DNA from: Gymnorhina tibicen
Taxonomy: Eukaryota; Chordata; Aves; Passeriformes; Artamidae
DNA length: 64,000 nucleotides
NCBI GenBank assembly: GCA_013399875.1
Contig: VXAZ01005475.1
Span: forward strand, 3,036,068-3,100,067
Direction: 5' to 3'
In this document: positions 1-16,100 of the stretch, piece after piece
How positions within the stretch are numbered: the stretch's first letter is position 1
Layout of the letters: each line of letters starts with the position of its first letter
Position numbers and translations under genes: made by a program
The notes under the pieces: model-generated
What the model saw: only the letters and a program-made list of their open reading frames with translations
Databases searched by the model: none
Told to the model about the DNA's origin: nothing

Positions 1-3000
1 GGATGTCAGTATCTTCTTTCCTGAAATACTTCATACTTCCTAGTGAAGGCATCCACTAATTTTCAAAAGATACAAAATGGTACAAGACCAACATTGCCTT
101 CTGAAGAGATGATTTTGGTGTCTGAAGTAAAAACTTCAGAGAATTTGCTTTGTTTATTGTGCATGAAATCTGAACAAATCTGTTCCCTGGCTAAAATTAT
201 CCACTCTGCTAAAAAACCATACAAAATCCTACAAAGTACAATAAATTGCAAATCAGGACATTTTGGTAGAAGGCATGGATCTTTCTAAGTGTGATTATGG
301 ACCGTGTAGATGAATGTTTCTGTGTATTTCCCCTAAATGCTCCCTTACTTTCACAACAATTTTATTTCCTATGACAATATACGTAGAAGTAACTGACTGT
401 ATTTTGCCATAGCTCTTACCTTTCTATTAATGTTTCAGATAATACACAAGGAAGATAATCTCACTATTTCTCCCACTATTTTTCCACTGAGAGCATTTTC
501 TCTCCTTTTCAAACAGGAGGTAATTTAGAGTCACATTACAGCTGGCCTTGTTAACATACTGACCTTGACTCTTTGTTGCCTTACACTCTTAGCAGCTACA
601 TAATTCTGTGTAAGCGGAAGCTAAAATGCCATCCTCTTTGAATGTTTACCTTCTGAACTTACATGTGAATTTGATTTCAAAGATGACAAGATCCAAGTGG
701 AGAACCAACATCACGATTTCACATGGAAGTCCAGTCACTTGCTGTTTTAAACTCCAAACTACATAAAATCCCAGAAAAACCAAACCCCACACAAGCATGT
801 AAGTCACAAAAACCTTCAATATATTCGACTACTGTATTGCTGAATAAATTGTCAGCATTCAAGTAACAAGTAAGTATAAATTTAAAGTTCATCAGTTGCA
901 CTACATCAGCCTGACAGTCTTGGTGGGCAGTGGACTGACACACAGGTTTGGTACTGCAGTTTTCCATATGCTCCACACTGGCAAATTTCCAAACAAACAG
1001 ATTCAGTGCTGCTGTCCTTAGCCCAACTCACTGACTGCTTGGCTCACCTTTGTCCACCTCCTGCTATTCCCTTCCAGCCCTCCTCTCTGTGGAGCCCTGT
1101 TGTATACACAAGGTTTGTGCTCCTGTCACAAAGTGAAGAAACAATTGGAGACATTGTCGGAGACATTCCTAAAAGTGCTATATCCTGCTGCCATACCCTC
1201 ACTGTTTTCAGAAAACTGAGAGAGCAGCACTGCATGTGGCTGGTCCATGGGCGATGAGCAGGTCACAGTAGCACCTTACATCACAGCCTGCAATGAGGTC
1301 AAAGCAGCTCCAGTGGAGGAGGTCAGGCAGTGATACTCAATCCCCTAAAGCCTCACTAAATGCTCATGTAAAAGATTTAGTAGTTGTAAGAATCTTGTTG
1401 CTACAAAGATACACAACACATCATCCGTTAGTAGAATGCAGAATGATTGTGAAATCAAGTACTTACATTTGAGTAAAATCCAAATAGTTTTCCTTCTATT
1501 AGGAAATAATAAAATGCCCTATCTAGATGGGTACAAACCTGCCAGCTTTTTAATGAGATGCTCTTTCTGCTAAGATTGGTTTATCAGCAAACACGCCTTA
1601 ATTTCTCTGAGTCTGATTATTCCCTATGTAAGTCCTCACACTGGTTCAAAATCAGGTTAACAAAAAAAAGAAGGCCACCAAACAAATGCCTTACATTCCA
1701 GAGGTGCAATTATTTCACAAATAAAAAGGAAGCGAACACAAGATTTTGTACGTGGTGCTTGGAGATTCTTACCATGTATTCCTTTTGAGATACATTACCA
1801 TTTTAAAGTACTCTGAGCTCAGTAAAACTAAATAGGGATATTGTTAGTGCTGGGACTTTTTGTAAAAGTATAGTATCTTACCTGAGGGGTTGCTTTTCCA
1901 TTCTGCTATCTTTTTTTTTTTGCTTGTTTTGTATACGGTGATATTCATGTTCCAATTAACTCTTACAACGTTACAGCCTACAACCTCTTACCTCTTATTC
2001 CTGTTTTTATGCTAGAAAGCAAAGGGAACAAGCAGCAGAAAGCATTTAACCTTATCTTTCAGGCGAACTTATCACTATATGTTGGTTATTGTCTTCTTTT
2101 GCTAACAGAAGGCAGACAGATCCATATACATAGGCATATACATAGGTTTTCACACAGGCTCCTCTAGGATGATTGTTTTTAGTTCCAGGAAGAGCATGCA
2201 GCAGATAAACACCCAAATGAGGATGAATTTTAAAGGACCTAAGAAAGCATGCTCCCAAAATGTAAATCTTATACGTTTGAAAAATGCCTATTTAAGGGTA
2301 TACTTCATATTAAAATACAGGTCTTCAGTAGCAGACCTCAGATAATACCAACATAAGGAACAGATTTAGATTTGCTTTCCTTTTCTTTAAAAGTTCCCTG
2401 GACACCCAACAAAACTGAATTACTAATGGCTCACCTTTGGGTTGATCATAAGCGTTAGCTGAACCTTTTTGTCTAACTGGGTTAATTAGGTATTATCTTT
2501 TCTCTTTTTCACCTAAATAAAGGTTTTATAATATCTTAATATTTCAGCTCCTGCAGCTGCTTTTCGTTGCGCAAGTTAAAGATCTCTGTTATGCAGAGCC
2601 ACCTATTTTCACAAAATATGTAAAACCTAAATCGGTTTTGAAATTTCCACTCATCTGCAAAAACCAACTGAAACTGGCCAACAAGGCCGTGACCATTCCC
2701 CTTCCTCCGATGATAGAGAAAGACTGGATGATAGACACGTGTGACTGCATAAACACTGTTCCTTAGGAAACAGCCTTGAAAAAATAAATCACTTTCCAGA
2801 TCACATGTTAAAGCTTTGTACAATTGAGGGTTTGAGATGTGCTAAATCTTACACGTTCTGCACAGTCCTATTCACTTGAACAGAACTAATCACTCAAATT
2901 GCATAAAGCTAAGTGCTTGTTTAAATCCTCACATGACTGATGACTAATGTTCAGTATTTAAAATCCTGTCCAAAGACAAAGGAACTGATTGTTTCATTTG

Positions 3001-3520
3001 AGCAGTCAACTTTCCAATTCATCATAGTGATTTAAATCCTTATAATTTAAAATATCTAAGAAGCGTGACCTCACTTCATCAACAGATTCTCCTTTTGTCC
3101 TTCTGGAAAATTTTGCATACTAAATACTACAGCATTGGAAGTAACATATTTTCAGTCTGAAAGTGATTTGAATTCCATATTTTATGACAGGTCTTAAACA
3201 AGAAAAAAACGCAGACACAAGCTAAATTTGACGGGGTTCCCTGAATGCACTAAATCTAAAGAGAACTCTGAGTCGATCTTAAATATAACCATCACCGAGT
3301 ATTTAAGTCGGTATAAAGCATTGCCTGAATGTCTCGGTGTACAGTGTAGAGTGTACAGTGCTAGAAGACAGGGTTTAATGCTTCATCTTCTCCAGTTTAC
3401 CAAACTTCAAAATTATAACAGCTATATAGTTTGTATTGTTGCATCTCGAGCAGGTTCAAAGAGTGACTGTAAGACTTTCAGGCATGGCATCATTATGTTC
3501 TCTTTACAGCAGAAGCCCAT
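1..3520. other. Upstream intergenic DNA, no gene recognised
   Basis: AT-rich sequence with only short open frames in all six frames. None shows a recognisable domain, a consistent splice structure or a paired polyadenylation signal. The two most protein-like stretches are minus-strand frames at 719-976 and 2536-2823; neither resembles a family I know. There is a short local repeat of a gtgtaga/tgtacagtg motif near 3335-3360. Distal regulatory sequence for RPS16 could lie here but cannot be seen. Confidence 0.6.
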
Positions 3521-3529
3521 CTAGGTTCT

Positions 3530-4600
3530 GCTTTGTGACCGGGACCCACCAAAGCGCACTGTGGTGTCAGCAGCGGACAGAGCCTCTGGCGGGCCGCACA
3601 CGCCGCCGGTCGCTCCCGCGGGCCGCTCCGCAGCTGTAGCCCCGCCAGCGCCGGGCCGCCCGCAGCAGCGCCGCTCAGGCCCCGGCTCGGGGCGNNNNNN
3701 NNNNNNNNNNNNNNNNNNNNNNNNNNNNNNNNNNNNNNNNNNNNNNNNNNNNNNNNNNNNNNNNNNNNNNNNNNNNNNNNNNNNNNNNNNNNNNNNNNNN
3801 NNNNNNNNNNNNNNNNNNNNNNNNNNNNNNNNNNNNNNNNNNNNNNNNNNNNNNNNNNNNNNNNNNNNNNNNNNNNNNNNNNNNNNNNNNNNNNNNNNNN
3901 NNNNNNNNNNNNNNNNNNNNNNNNNNNNNNNNNNNNNNNNNNNNNNNNNNNNNNNNNNNNNNNNNNNNNNNNNNNNNNNNNNNNNNNNNNNNNNNNNNNN
4001 NNNNNNNNNNNNNNNNNNNNNNNNNNNNNNNNNNNNNNNNNNNNNNNNNNNNNNNNNNNNNNNNNNNNNNNNNNNNNNNNNNNNNNNNNNNNNNNNNNNN
4101 NNNNNNNNNNNNNNNNNNNNNNNNNNNNNNNNNNNNNNNNNNNNNNNNNNNNNNNNNNNNNNNNNNNNNNNNNNNNNNNNNNNNNNNNNNNNNNNNNNNN
4201 NNNNNNNNNNNNNNNNNNNNNNNNNNNNNNNNNNNNNNNNNNNNNNNNNNNNNNNNNNNNNNNNNNNNNNNNNNNNNNNNNNNNNNNNNNNNNNNNNNNN
4301 NNNNNNNNNNNNNNNNNNNNNNNNNNNNNNNNNNNNNNNNNNNNNNNNCGCCTTTGGGCCGGTGGCGCTCGGGGTGTCTCGGCCGCAGCTCCTCGCCAGG
4401 GCCGTGCGGTGGGGCTTGGCCCCGGGAGGGCCGGCGGCGTGAGTCCCGCTCGGCAGCCCACGTGTCTCGCTCCCTGCCAGAGCGCTCCGGGTCCCTGGGG
4501 CGCTGCGGAACTGGGGGGAAGGGTTTGCTCTGCTCGGGAGCGTGTCTGGGTTACCGCTCACGGGAGTCTTCGAGAGTGACCGCCGCTGTTGCCCCAATGC
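3530..4600 (+). promoter_or_regulatory. RPS16: CpG-island promoter of RPS16 (partly unsequenced)
   Basis: Composition changes sharply from AT-rich flanks to GC-rich, CpG-dense sequence on both sides of an N gap. Ribosomal protein genes usually start in such islands, and RPS16 exon 2 follows about 400 bases downstream on the plus strand. The transcription start, the terminal oligopyrimidine start expected for a ribosomal protein mRNA, and exon 1 are not visible and probably lie in the gap. Promoter assignment is inferred from composition and position. Confidence 0.7.
3695..4348. other. Assembly gap (654 Ns)
   Basis: A run of N bases inside the CpG-rich block. It removes the place where RPS16 exon 1 must be. 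The run length need not be the true gap size. Any long open frame drawn through it is an artefact. Confidence 0.99.
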
Positions 4601-5004
4601 ACAGCGGCCTGGTCTACCCTTGCCGGTAATCGAGGGCCACGTTGTGAGGTGGTGGCAGGAAGGTAAAGTTCCCATTGCTGGAATGCGGAGTCTCGAATAA
4701 TTCACGGTACCAATCTTTTGTGACAAAACGAGCCATAAAAATACGGTATTGTAGAACAGACGGATCTTTTCCATCGTGTACAACTAAATCTTGTAAATAT
4801 AAATCAAACACTGAAACTTTCATTAAGATTTTGCCTTACTACTGTGAGTATATCTGAAGGTGTAACGGGAGGTAATGTTTTGTATAGTGGAAAATGTTGG
4901 TCTTGGACGTAAGACTAAGACTGCTAGATTGTTAAAATGAAATGGAAGTTCCTGCTGCTTGTGCAAAAATGGAACGCTGTATTAATATGTATTTGGCTTT
5001 TTAG

Positions 5005-7816
<2,812 letters not shown>

Positions 7817-7870
7817 AATTGGTCTCTAATCATGTGGCAGTCAATAAACAGAATTTGATAATTTTCGTTT
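7817..7870 (+). other. RPS16: RPS16 3' UTR with polyadenylation signal
   Basis: A canonical AATAAA at 7843-7848 lies 27 bases after the stop codon, giving the very short 3' UTR typical of ribosomal protein mRNAs. Cleavage is expected about 15-25 bases downstream. A second AATAAA near 8021 could be a weak alternative. Confidence 0.85.
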
Positions 7871-10800
7871 CTAAATTGCCTTTTCTTGGGTGGATAAATA
7901 GATTTTTTCACTGTGTGTTGAGATTGATACACAAAGGGATTTGTATTAAGTAAAATCAGAGGGCTGATGGCAGTTCTCTTTTATCTTTTCATAGTAATTC
8001 TGGGCAGTTAGGGTATTAAAAATAAAGAACAGCTTTCTTCTGTTGATGAATGTGTGTGATGAATCCAAATACAAAGAAGGCTCACATTATGGATTTTGCA
8101 GGTACATGCAACAGCACAGTGGTTTCTGGAAGATTTCCATCCTTACCTTTCTGGTAGTTGACATTGTCAAAACCAAAGTAATGACAGGGGCAGGGGAGGG
8201 AGGTGTATTGAACTCTTGTATTACCAGACTATGCAGAGAGAGAGTCCTGCGCTAGTATGTCTAAATGTAGGAAACTTTAAATACTCACTTTAAAATAGTA
8301 TTTTGTAAAAATTAATCAAGGATTTTGTGTTTTAAGATTAGGTCCAAGTGATTAATCCTTCAACCACGTGTTCACGCAGTACAAGCACAGAGGAGTAACT
8401 GCTTATGTTATAAGCTGGGTGAGGCAGTTTTGTAAGCCTTGGAGGAAGAAAGGGTGAAAAAAGTGATTGAAAAGTATTCATTTTCAAAAATTTATCTAGA
8501 GGATGTAGGTATTAAATGTTGAAGTTTCAGTTCCTATCCATTGACGCAGGGACAAAATGTAAATCCCGAGTAAATGTAGGATGGGCCAACAAGAGTGTTG
8601 AAAAGACTTATTCTGTCCTTTGGAAGAGTTGGAAGTAATAGAGTGAGGCCTTGAGTACAAGCTGACCCAATCAGTGTGAGCACAGCCCTGAGCTGTTTCC
8701 AATGTCAGTAAGCCAGTTTGGAGTGGAACTGGAAGAAACACTGGAGACTTAAGACACAGAGTCCAGCTACTGCAGTACTGCTCTCTGAGCCTGGTATTTT
8801 AATGTCATATGCTTGTATGCCAGTACTGGAATTGTCAGAAGAGCACCTAGATACTAGAGATTTTTGTTGGGCTTTCTCTTAGCATGGTATTCTTGTTTGC
8901 TTAATGTGAGATTTTTTTCAGTGTACTCAGTCAACACGAAGTTAAACCAGCTTCCCTTGTGAGTTAGGGAATTGGAATGAATAGTAAAATTCCACCCTTT
9001 TGTTCTATTTTAATAAAGCAGGTGCTTACAGGTTTTTATTAATGTTAAGCATTTCTCATGATGCCTCTGCTTTTTCAGAGAAGTATTAAAGGTGTACTCA
9101 CAGTTATTCAAGAGTTAAATATGTAGCAAACAAATTCCTTCTAAAAAAGGAATTCTGCATTCATGTCCCCATTTTAGCTGTCACTTTCTCCCACAAAATA
9201 ACTGCATTCCATGATTTGAATAGAAGAGGAATGCTTGTGTTCAAACCTCTCATGCTCCTATTGAAGTAAAGGGGACTGTTGTATGTTATCTATCACCAAT
9301 TTACATTCCAGAATTTTATGGTTTTACATTAAGCAAATGGGACACTCCATCCCAGAGTCCTGCTATCTTTGGCAAGATGCATGGTCTGCTATCCTCAGTC
9401 CCCCTTTCCTGCGCTCTAAGCTCTTGGGCTGCTGAAAACTGCAATGCTCAGCCTCCTAGCCCGGCTTTCCAAGGAAAAGATGCTATGCAGAGCTAACTGA
9501 GTTTAAGCGCTTGAATTCCTGTGAGTTTTGTGGGAACTTGTGTCTTGATGATAATTAGCTTCAGCTGAGGGAAAATAAAGTCTTTTAGTTGTTTGGCTCG
9601 TGTGAGTGAAAAGCAATGGCTCACTCATTGCTTAGGAAATGTGCGCTGGCCTGCCAGTTGGCACATACCCTGTGCTGTGGCTTGTCCAAAACTGATTCTT
9701 GCCTAGCTGTTAGATGAGTGGGATGGAGGGGAAAAGAGATGATGCAAAATTGCAGTGGTGTGGAACTTAATGAGGCAGGGGGAGATGCAATACCTGATGC
9801 CAGTAACCTTAGGGGTGGATTTCACAGTTATGAGGGGGCCTGATGGATCTGCTCACAGAACAGCTTTTAACAATTGGGGATTATTGTTTTGGTCTTTTGT
9901 GGAAAGGCTGAAAATAAAACTTGCATTGCTACTAATACATTCAGAGATGATATCTGCATGTCATTTCTTCAACCAGAAGACTTAACATAACAAAAATGCT
10001 TTCTGAACTGAACTCTGATCCTATAAAAATGCCCCATTAGTCCTGTAGAGTGATGTCATTCCCACACACTTGCTTTCTAAATGAGAAATGTTTGTAGAAT
10101 TGGGCTGCTGTCTGCCTGGATGGCTGAAGGTTTTTATTCTGAGAGGTTGCTTACTGATCACCCACTAGAGGGCTTAACTTTATTGGGAATTGTAACCACT
10201 GTAAGTAAAGTTTGAAGGTGTTTGTAAAAATGTCTCCTTTCCTCATGTCCTCTTTCTCCAGAGATGGTAATCAAGCACTTGTCATTGAGCATCCACTCTG
10301 GCCAGAGACACCAACATCCACAGAGAAATAGTAAGAGTTTGATCTTCAAACAGTTAGGAAGGTTCTTGAGCAGCTGTGGAGATGGTTCTCAGAAAAGGGG
10401 AAATGCCCCTAACCTTGTATCGTCCAGCTCTTTCACTGGTTTCACCAATGCTAATCCTTAGGAAGATCATCTGTGCACAACAAAATGTGGCCTCACTTGA
10501 GTTCTTCATTGAAAATACTGTGTTTTGTTAACAATGACAGTGGACCTGGTTCCAAACCAGGGCAAGCTTATGCCCATGGCACGGAAGGCAGTTATTTCCT
10601 TATCCATTGTTTATAATCCTGATAAACATTGTAACCTGTATATAAATTTAAGTCCTTTCAAATGTTATGCTGGAAAATTTGGAGAAAATTAATTTTGACT
10701 GCAATATACAAATACATTAACATTGAAATGTTTAAATTTTATTTTTCAAGAAAAATCTGTAACTTAGAAATGTAACACTGGCATTTTTAAAGTGTGGACA

Positions 10801-13092
10801 AGTGTGTTCTGTATTGTGCTTGTTTTCTTACAAAAGCAATTATTTTCTAGTGCATTTTTTTCGGTTCAAAATTTTCAGAAGTGCCAGTCTAGGAGTATTC
10901 TAATACTTGCGTAGATAATACGTGTTGTTGCCTTGATATAATTTGATTTAATTTTTTTAATCTCTTAATATAGTCCTCTGAGTTACCATTCAGACTACTT
11001 GGCCGAATAATTCTTTTTCCTTAGCTGACATCCTTAATGCACTTGGGACTTTGCTGTTTCCTACCTTGCCTTTGGCAGAGATGTCTAAACTTTATGAAGC
11101 CTATTGCTTTAACTCTTACAAAATTCCTTTGCAGCTAATAAGGCTTGGCCTATTTTTAATAAGGCTTGGCCTATTTAAATATTAGAAGTTAAACAGCTGT
11201 GAAATACTACATATACCAACTTTGCTATAGAAAAATTGTTAAAAAAAAAAAAAACCAAACCAAACAAAACTCACAAAAAAGGTTTTTTGGATAGCTTTTT
11301 TTTCCTGTTAAACCAAAAGAGTTCATTTCTATTAATATTACATTAATTTAGTTGTGAAACTGCCTATGAAGCATGGTGAGAAACGAAGTCCTGAGAAAAG
11401 AAGGAATCCCAGATCAGATTTCTCAGAGGAGCTTGGAACAGTTTCTAAACCAGACTTAGCTTGACAGTAAGATAACAACACAGAGACTGGTGCTGGAATT
11501 TGGAAGATGTAATGCTTGGTTTCATCTCATCTTGAGAGCAGCCTTGAGAGTAGGTTTATGAGATGGTGCAAGTCTATTTCCTGTAAGTTCTCACATAAGA
11601 GTTAAAAGTCTGTGAGTGACTATATCAATGTGTCCATATTCCTACTGTTTGTGATGTCGAGTGGTTTTGGACCACATGCAGCAGATGCAACTGAGCTGAT
11701 AGATACAGTCCAGCTGCAGACAAGCAGCCAGTCCATGGAACCAGCCCATAACTAGTCAGAAGTAAAAACAGCAAAAAAACCTTGAAATGCAATTACGGGA
11801 CTGTCAGCTTCTCAGATCCAACAGTAATAAAAATAGTCCTTAAGAAATACTCCCCAAAGAGTGTAGTGTTATGCATCCATTTGCAGTAAGTACCCTTGTG
11901 CCATCAGTGATCCCAAACCTTCTCCAGTACTGTTGCTGCTGCATGAACACAGGGTTTTGTGCTTGAAGAAGCTGAGTTTTGATTTTCTTTCTCTTGTCCA
12001 TCTGGGGAGCGGAAAGGAGACAGGGCTAGAAGAGAGGATGGGAGAACTTGTTACCTGAGAGAGGCCATCAATTTCTAAGTTTTATTTGGGTCCAAACCCA
12101 CCTTCTATAGCAAGCTCAGAGGGTCTCACAAAGCACCTTCTAGGAAGAATGGAGGGTTAGGCAAAAATAAAATGAGCAGCAGCAATTTCAAGTAGCGTTA
12201 TATGTGTCTTTAAAGCTGTGCTTTTTAATGATTCCATTTACGTTATGGTAAAGCAGGTGAGAGTCTTTTATTTTAAAACATGATCATTTTAAATTTTGGT
12301 AAAATTATGTTTTTATATTTTAATGAATATTAGAAATGAAACCCTCTGGTCCTGTTGACTTCTTTCTCCTTTTTCCTAATATGAAGTTTTCATAACATGA
12401 TTTATTAAAACCAAAATATAATTATCCTCTGAGAAGCCTTCTTTTGTGCTATAAGCAAACTATACCCAGAAATTCATCCAGAATAGTCTTAAAATCCAGA
12501 TGTATTATTTAATAGAAGTTCATCTATCTCCTTTTAGGACAGAGAAAAAACATTAATATGTTAATCTCTAAAACCATCTGGTTATAATTTATACAGTAGT
12601 ATTATTTCAGGGTCTTGCAAAAACATTTTGCTGTACTAAGGAGTGGAGAACAGCACTCAGCTCAAGCCTCAATGCACACAAAGGTGTGTGAGGACTGAAG
12701 GATCTCTCAAACCGCCATGACATGGCAACATTTCTGTCATTGTCTGCTATGTTATAAAGGGCCGATTCAATTCAACAGGGGAGTAATACTCGCAGGTCTG
12801 GTGGAAGTGTAACTAATACAGACTGTGCAGAGGAGCTACCATGCATTGCTAATGAGAGACATGCAGCCAGGAAGGTGTACGCAACACTCGCAAAGCTCCT
12901 GAACCTGTATGTAGCTACCAAGCTTGATGTCTCCTGCTCTTTTCCTTTTCTGCACTGCATTATTTCAAATAATAAGTCCAATTATCTAACCTCTAAAGGA
13001 TTTAAACACACTGTAGAAATACATAGTTGTAAGATGCCATATAATCAAAGCCATTAATTTGGATAAATTCCCTTTTTCTAACTTTTACTGAA
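7871..13092. other. Intergenic region between RPS16 and OTOGL-like gene
   Basis: About 5.2 kb of AT-rich DNA without a supported gene. It holds a short tandem duplication at 11136-11176 and A-rich runs near 11240-11280. It should contain the promoter and any 5' UTR of the downstream gene, but no strong core promoter can be assigned. No CpG island is present in front of the downstream gene, which fits a tissue-restricted promoter. Confidence 0.6.
11136..11176. repeat. 20-bp tandem duplication (period 21)
   Basis: The 20-base unit taataaggcttggcctattt occurs at 11136-11155 and again, identical, at 11157-11176, with one base between. It looks like a simple local duplication; no function can be inferred. 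Confidence 0.9.
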
Positions 13093-13171
13093 ATGAAGAT
13101 TGTAGGAAAGCTCAGTTTAATGATACTGTGGAGTATATTCTTGCTTCATTCACTGCTGTCCTCTTTGCAAG
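13093..13171 (+). CDS. OTOGL: OTOGL exon 1: start codon and signal peptide
   Basis: Encodes MKIVGK followed by a long hydrophobic stretch ([18 protein letters not shown]), a textbook secretion signal. Donor gtaaga at 13172; ends in phase 1. A 5' UTR exon farther upstream is possible but not seen. Confidence 0.75.
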
Positions 13172-16100
13172 GTAAGAATTTTATTCCATTTTTTGTAGTA
13201 ATACTAAGATGTAGAAAAATTTTTCTAAGTATTTTAGTATTACAGCTACTTCTTTTTCTATCATTATATTTTTTGACCTTGCTGGAATTTGTAAATGCAA
13301 TTTAAACAAGTATATATCACCATTCTCTCTCACAGGTGTAGAAACTAAAATATAACTTTTTTTTAAGATGTGTTTTTTATGTCTGAATTTGCTACAAAAC
13401 TATTTATGAACAAAATCTAACTTTCTTGTCTTTCTTGCTATTATGGTCAGATGAGTAAGCATTTAATGATTTTCAGTGAGGTATGATTTTGTTTGAGCAG
13501 ACTGCAGCTGCAGTTTGTTTAAACATTTTTAAACTGCTAGGGTAAATAATTGCTCTTCTAGTTATAGAAATTATCTTATTTTCTATGTAATGCAGCTGGA
13601 TCTTATAGATCATTTCCTTGCAACAATCATAAAGATTTCTAATGTAATATGAAAAATTGTTTTGTGGTTTTGTTTGTTTTTGTTTATTTGTTTGCTTGTT
13701 TTAAGCATGGACTCATTTAAAATTATTTACAATTGAGTCTTACAACCCACAGTCAGAAAATTATTATAACCCTGGAAGTTTGATTCTGGAAAGTTCAGGT
13801 TCTATTTTACCTGTTTGCCTGTTTTATTTTTTTGCTCTGAGCCTCTGAAAAGCTATGAACTCTTTTCACTTCTTCATGGTAGCATGTACCAGAACTACAA
13901 TCATGAAAACCTGCAGGTGAAGAGTGCGTGAGAGAATCAAATTCTTAGGAAGGAAAGCAAGTAGTGCTACATTCCTTGGAAACGGAGTTTGTGCAAAGAT
14001 GCCCTGGAAAACTCAGGATTGTTAAACTTCAAAATTCAATAGTGTTCTTTTAAACTTGACATTGCTTGCCAAGGACAGAGTGAGGCTGTAGAAAAAAATG
14101 TCTAACTTCATGATTTTTTAATCTACAGGATCTTATTGTAAGCTTTCTCTTTTGAGAAGAACTTTGAGGTAAGTTTTTATTCCTTATTTTTCAAGTCCTA
14201 CAAACAGAACAAGAATGAGCAAGTGCAGTGCAGTGCCAGTTAGAAAGTAAAATATAGCCTTGAATTCAACATGTAAAATGTCATCTACATGTAGGTTGGA
14301 TGTAGAATGCACTTTCAGAATGTTTACAACTCTTTTCCAAGTATTTATGTAATGGGCATGGGTCCTCTGTTTGAAAAATGGAGGTCCTAATGAAAAATGA
14401 TGCTTCTATGGTCTCAAGAAAGCTTAGAGGAATAATGGAATGAAAACAGCATGAGATCATGATTTCATGACTGGAAAAATACATTAAATGAGTATCCATC
14501 TACAGTTTTAACTGCATGATAAAATCCTAGCTGCTATTTGAAGCACAGAGAAGCAAGTGCTATACAGCCTTAAAATAAACATTCTCAATACAAATTTTCA
14601 CATAGAAGCTGAAATCCAAACAAAACCCAAACTAGGCAATGTTCCTGATCCCATTGAATTAAATGGGATCTATGCCATCAGTTTCAATGGAAGCATCCAG
14701 TTGGATGTAGCTTTGTATGTCTTATGATTTCTAATATATCTAGTGGACACACATGCACGTCAAATGATGTGCCATCATAGAGTGTTGATGGAACTAAGTG
14801 TGTTTTATAGTTTGATGCCCTTGTTTCTAAACTTAATCACAAATTAAAGGCTCCAGCTGAAGAGTCGTCTCTTGCTATCAAAAGTACCATCAGAGTATAT
14901 GCAAGCAACACTCTAGGGAACTTGTAGCCACTCACATACAGCATGAAGTAAATACGAAGCTGGTTTACAATTTTGTATCCTGTTGTGTAAATCTGTTTTG
15001 CCTCTTTATGTCTCCCCAAAGCTCCAGGTACCTCCCCGTCCAAGTAGAAATTGGAGTGCTGCCCAATTCTGTAAAATGAGACATTGACAAAAAAAAAATC
15101 ACCTTTTTAAATGTTAACCCAAGAAAGACCTCTTTGATAAAGTGATGGTAATCAGAGAGAAACACTTCTCTCTGGGGACTTGCTTATTCAGGTTGCTCCA
15201 GGGACCTTTGATAATACAAGATCCTTTTTGTTTCCTTCCAGAAATGAGTTTAATGCAACTCGACAGAAAAGAGATCTTGTAACAGCCGAGGTAGGTTATA
15301 CCTCCAAAAGCTGGAGGGAGGGGAAATCCTCCTCCGTTTTCTGCTCTGGGCCTTTGCCATCCTTACAAATGAGCCTTTGTGGGGAGAAGAGCTGCGGTAA
15401 CAGGAGGACAGTGAGGAGGAGCAGCTGCTCCCCACCTGCTCACCCCGCCTGAGCCGTGCCTCATGCCTTCATTCTCCCTCAGCAAAGCGCCCAGTGGGCG
15501 ACCTACCCTGCTGAGACGACTGACGCACACCATGGGAAATAAACCCGGGACGTCTCTGACTTTTGTGAGGGTGAACAGAACTCCCTGGAAAGCTGTTTGT
15601 GTTTGTGAGAGGCACAATGGCGGCACCACTGGCAAGGTTCCCTCCTGGACATGGTGCCCTGGTGGCTGCGGCCTGGCTCTGGTTCCCGTTGCCCTGGCCC
15701 CACGCTGCCTCAGTGCTGCATCCCGGCAATGTTGTGCTGCAATTCAATCATAAACGAAGGAATCTTGTTCCCCCACTTGTACACACTTGGGCTATGGAGC
15801 CCAGCCAAGGGTTATAACCCCTTTTGAAGGGGGTAGGCAGGAAGCCAGAGGCAGTCCTGCCTCAGGGTGTTTTGGGGAGCCTGCAGCTGAACCAGGGGTG
15901 ATTTTGTCCTAGACCCTTTGAGATCTACATGCCCCTACTGAGTCAGAAGGCAGCTGGTGTGAAACACTGCTCTAAGGGTAATCAAGCCTCTCAGAGAAGC
16001 AGGACTGGTGGTGTCATCAGAGGGCCCTCCGTAGGGAAGTGCTGTTGCTCTACCTCTGCAAAATGACACAAAGGCCAAAAGCTGCTTTCCTGAGATGGGC

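Noticed and set aside
719..976. Minus-strand open frame of 85 codons
   Set aside because: Cysteine-containing but matches no known pattern; no neighbouring exons found.
2536..2823. 95-codon minus-strand open frame with protein-like composition
   Set aside because: Within chance length for a window this size, no family recognised, no splice or promoter support.
3493..4783. Long open frames on both strands across the N gap
   Set aside because: They are open only because Ns contain no stop codons; the flanking parts show no domain.
11860..12010. Minus-strand frame with a QQQQ run (MDKRKKIKTQLLQAQ)
   Set aside because: Under 60 codons, no splice sites consistent with a gene, no family recognised.
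12753..12760. TATAAAGG as a TATA box for OTOGL
   Set aside because: About 340 bases before the start codon with no other promoter element; such a string is common by chance in AT-rich DNA.
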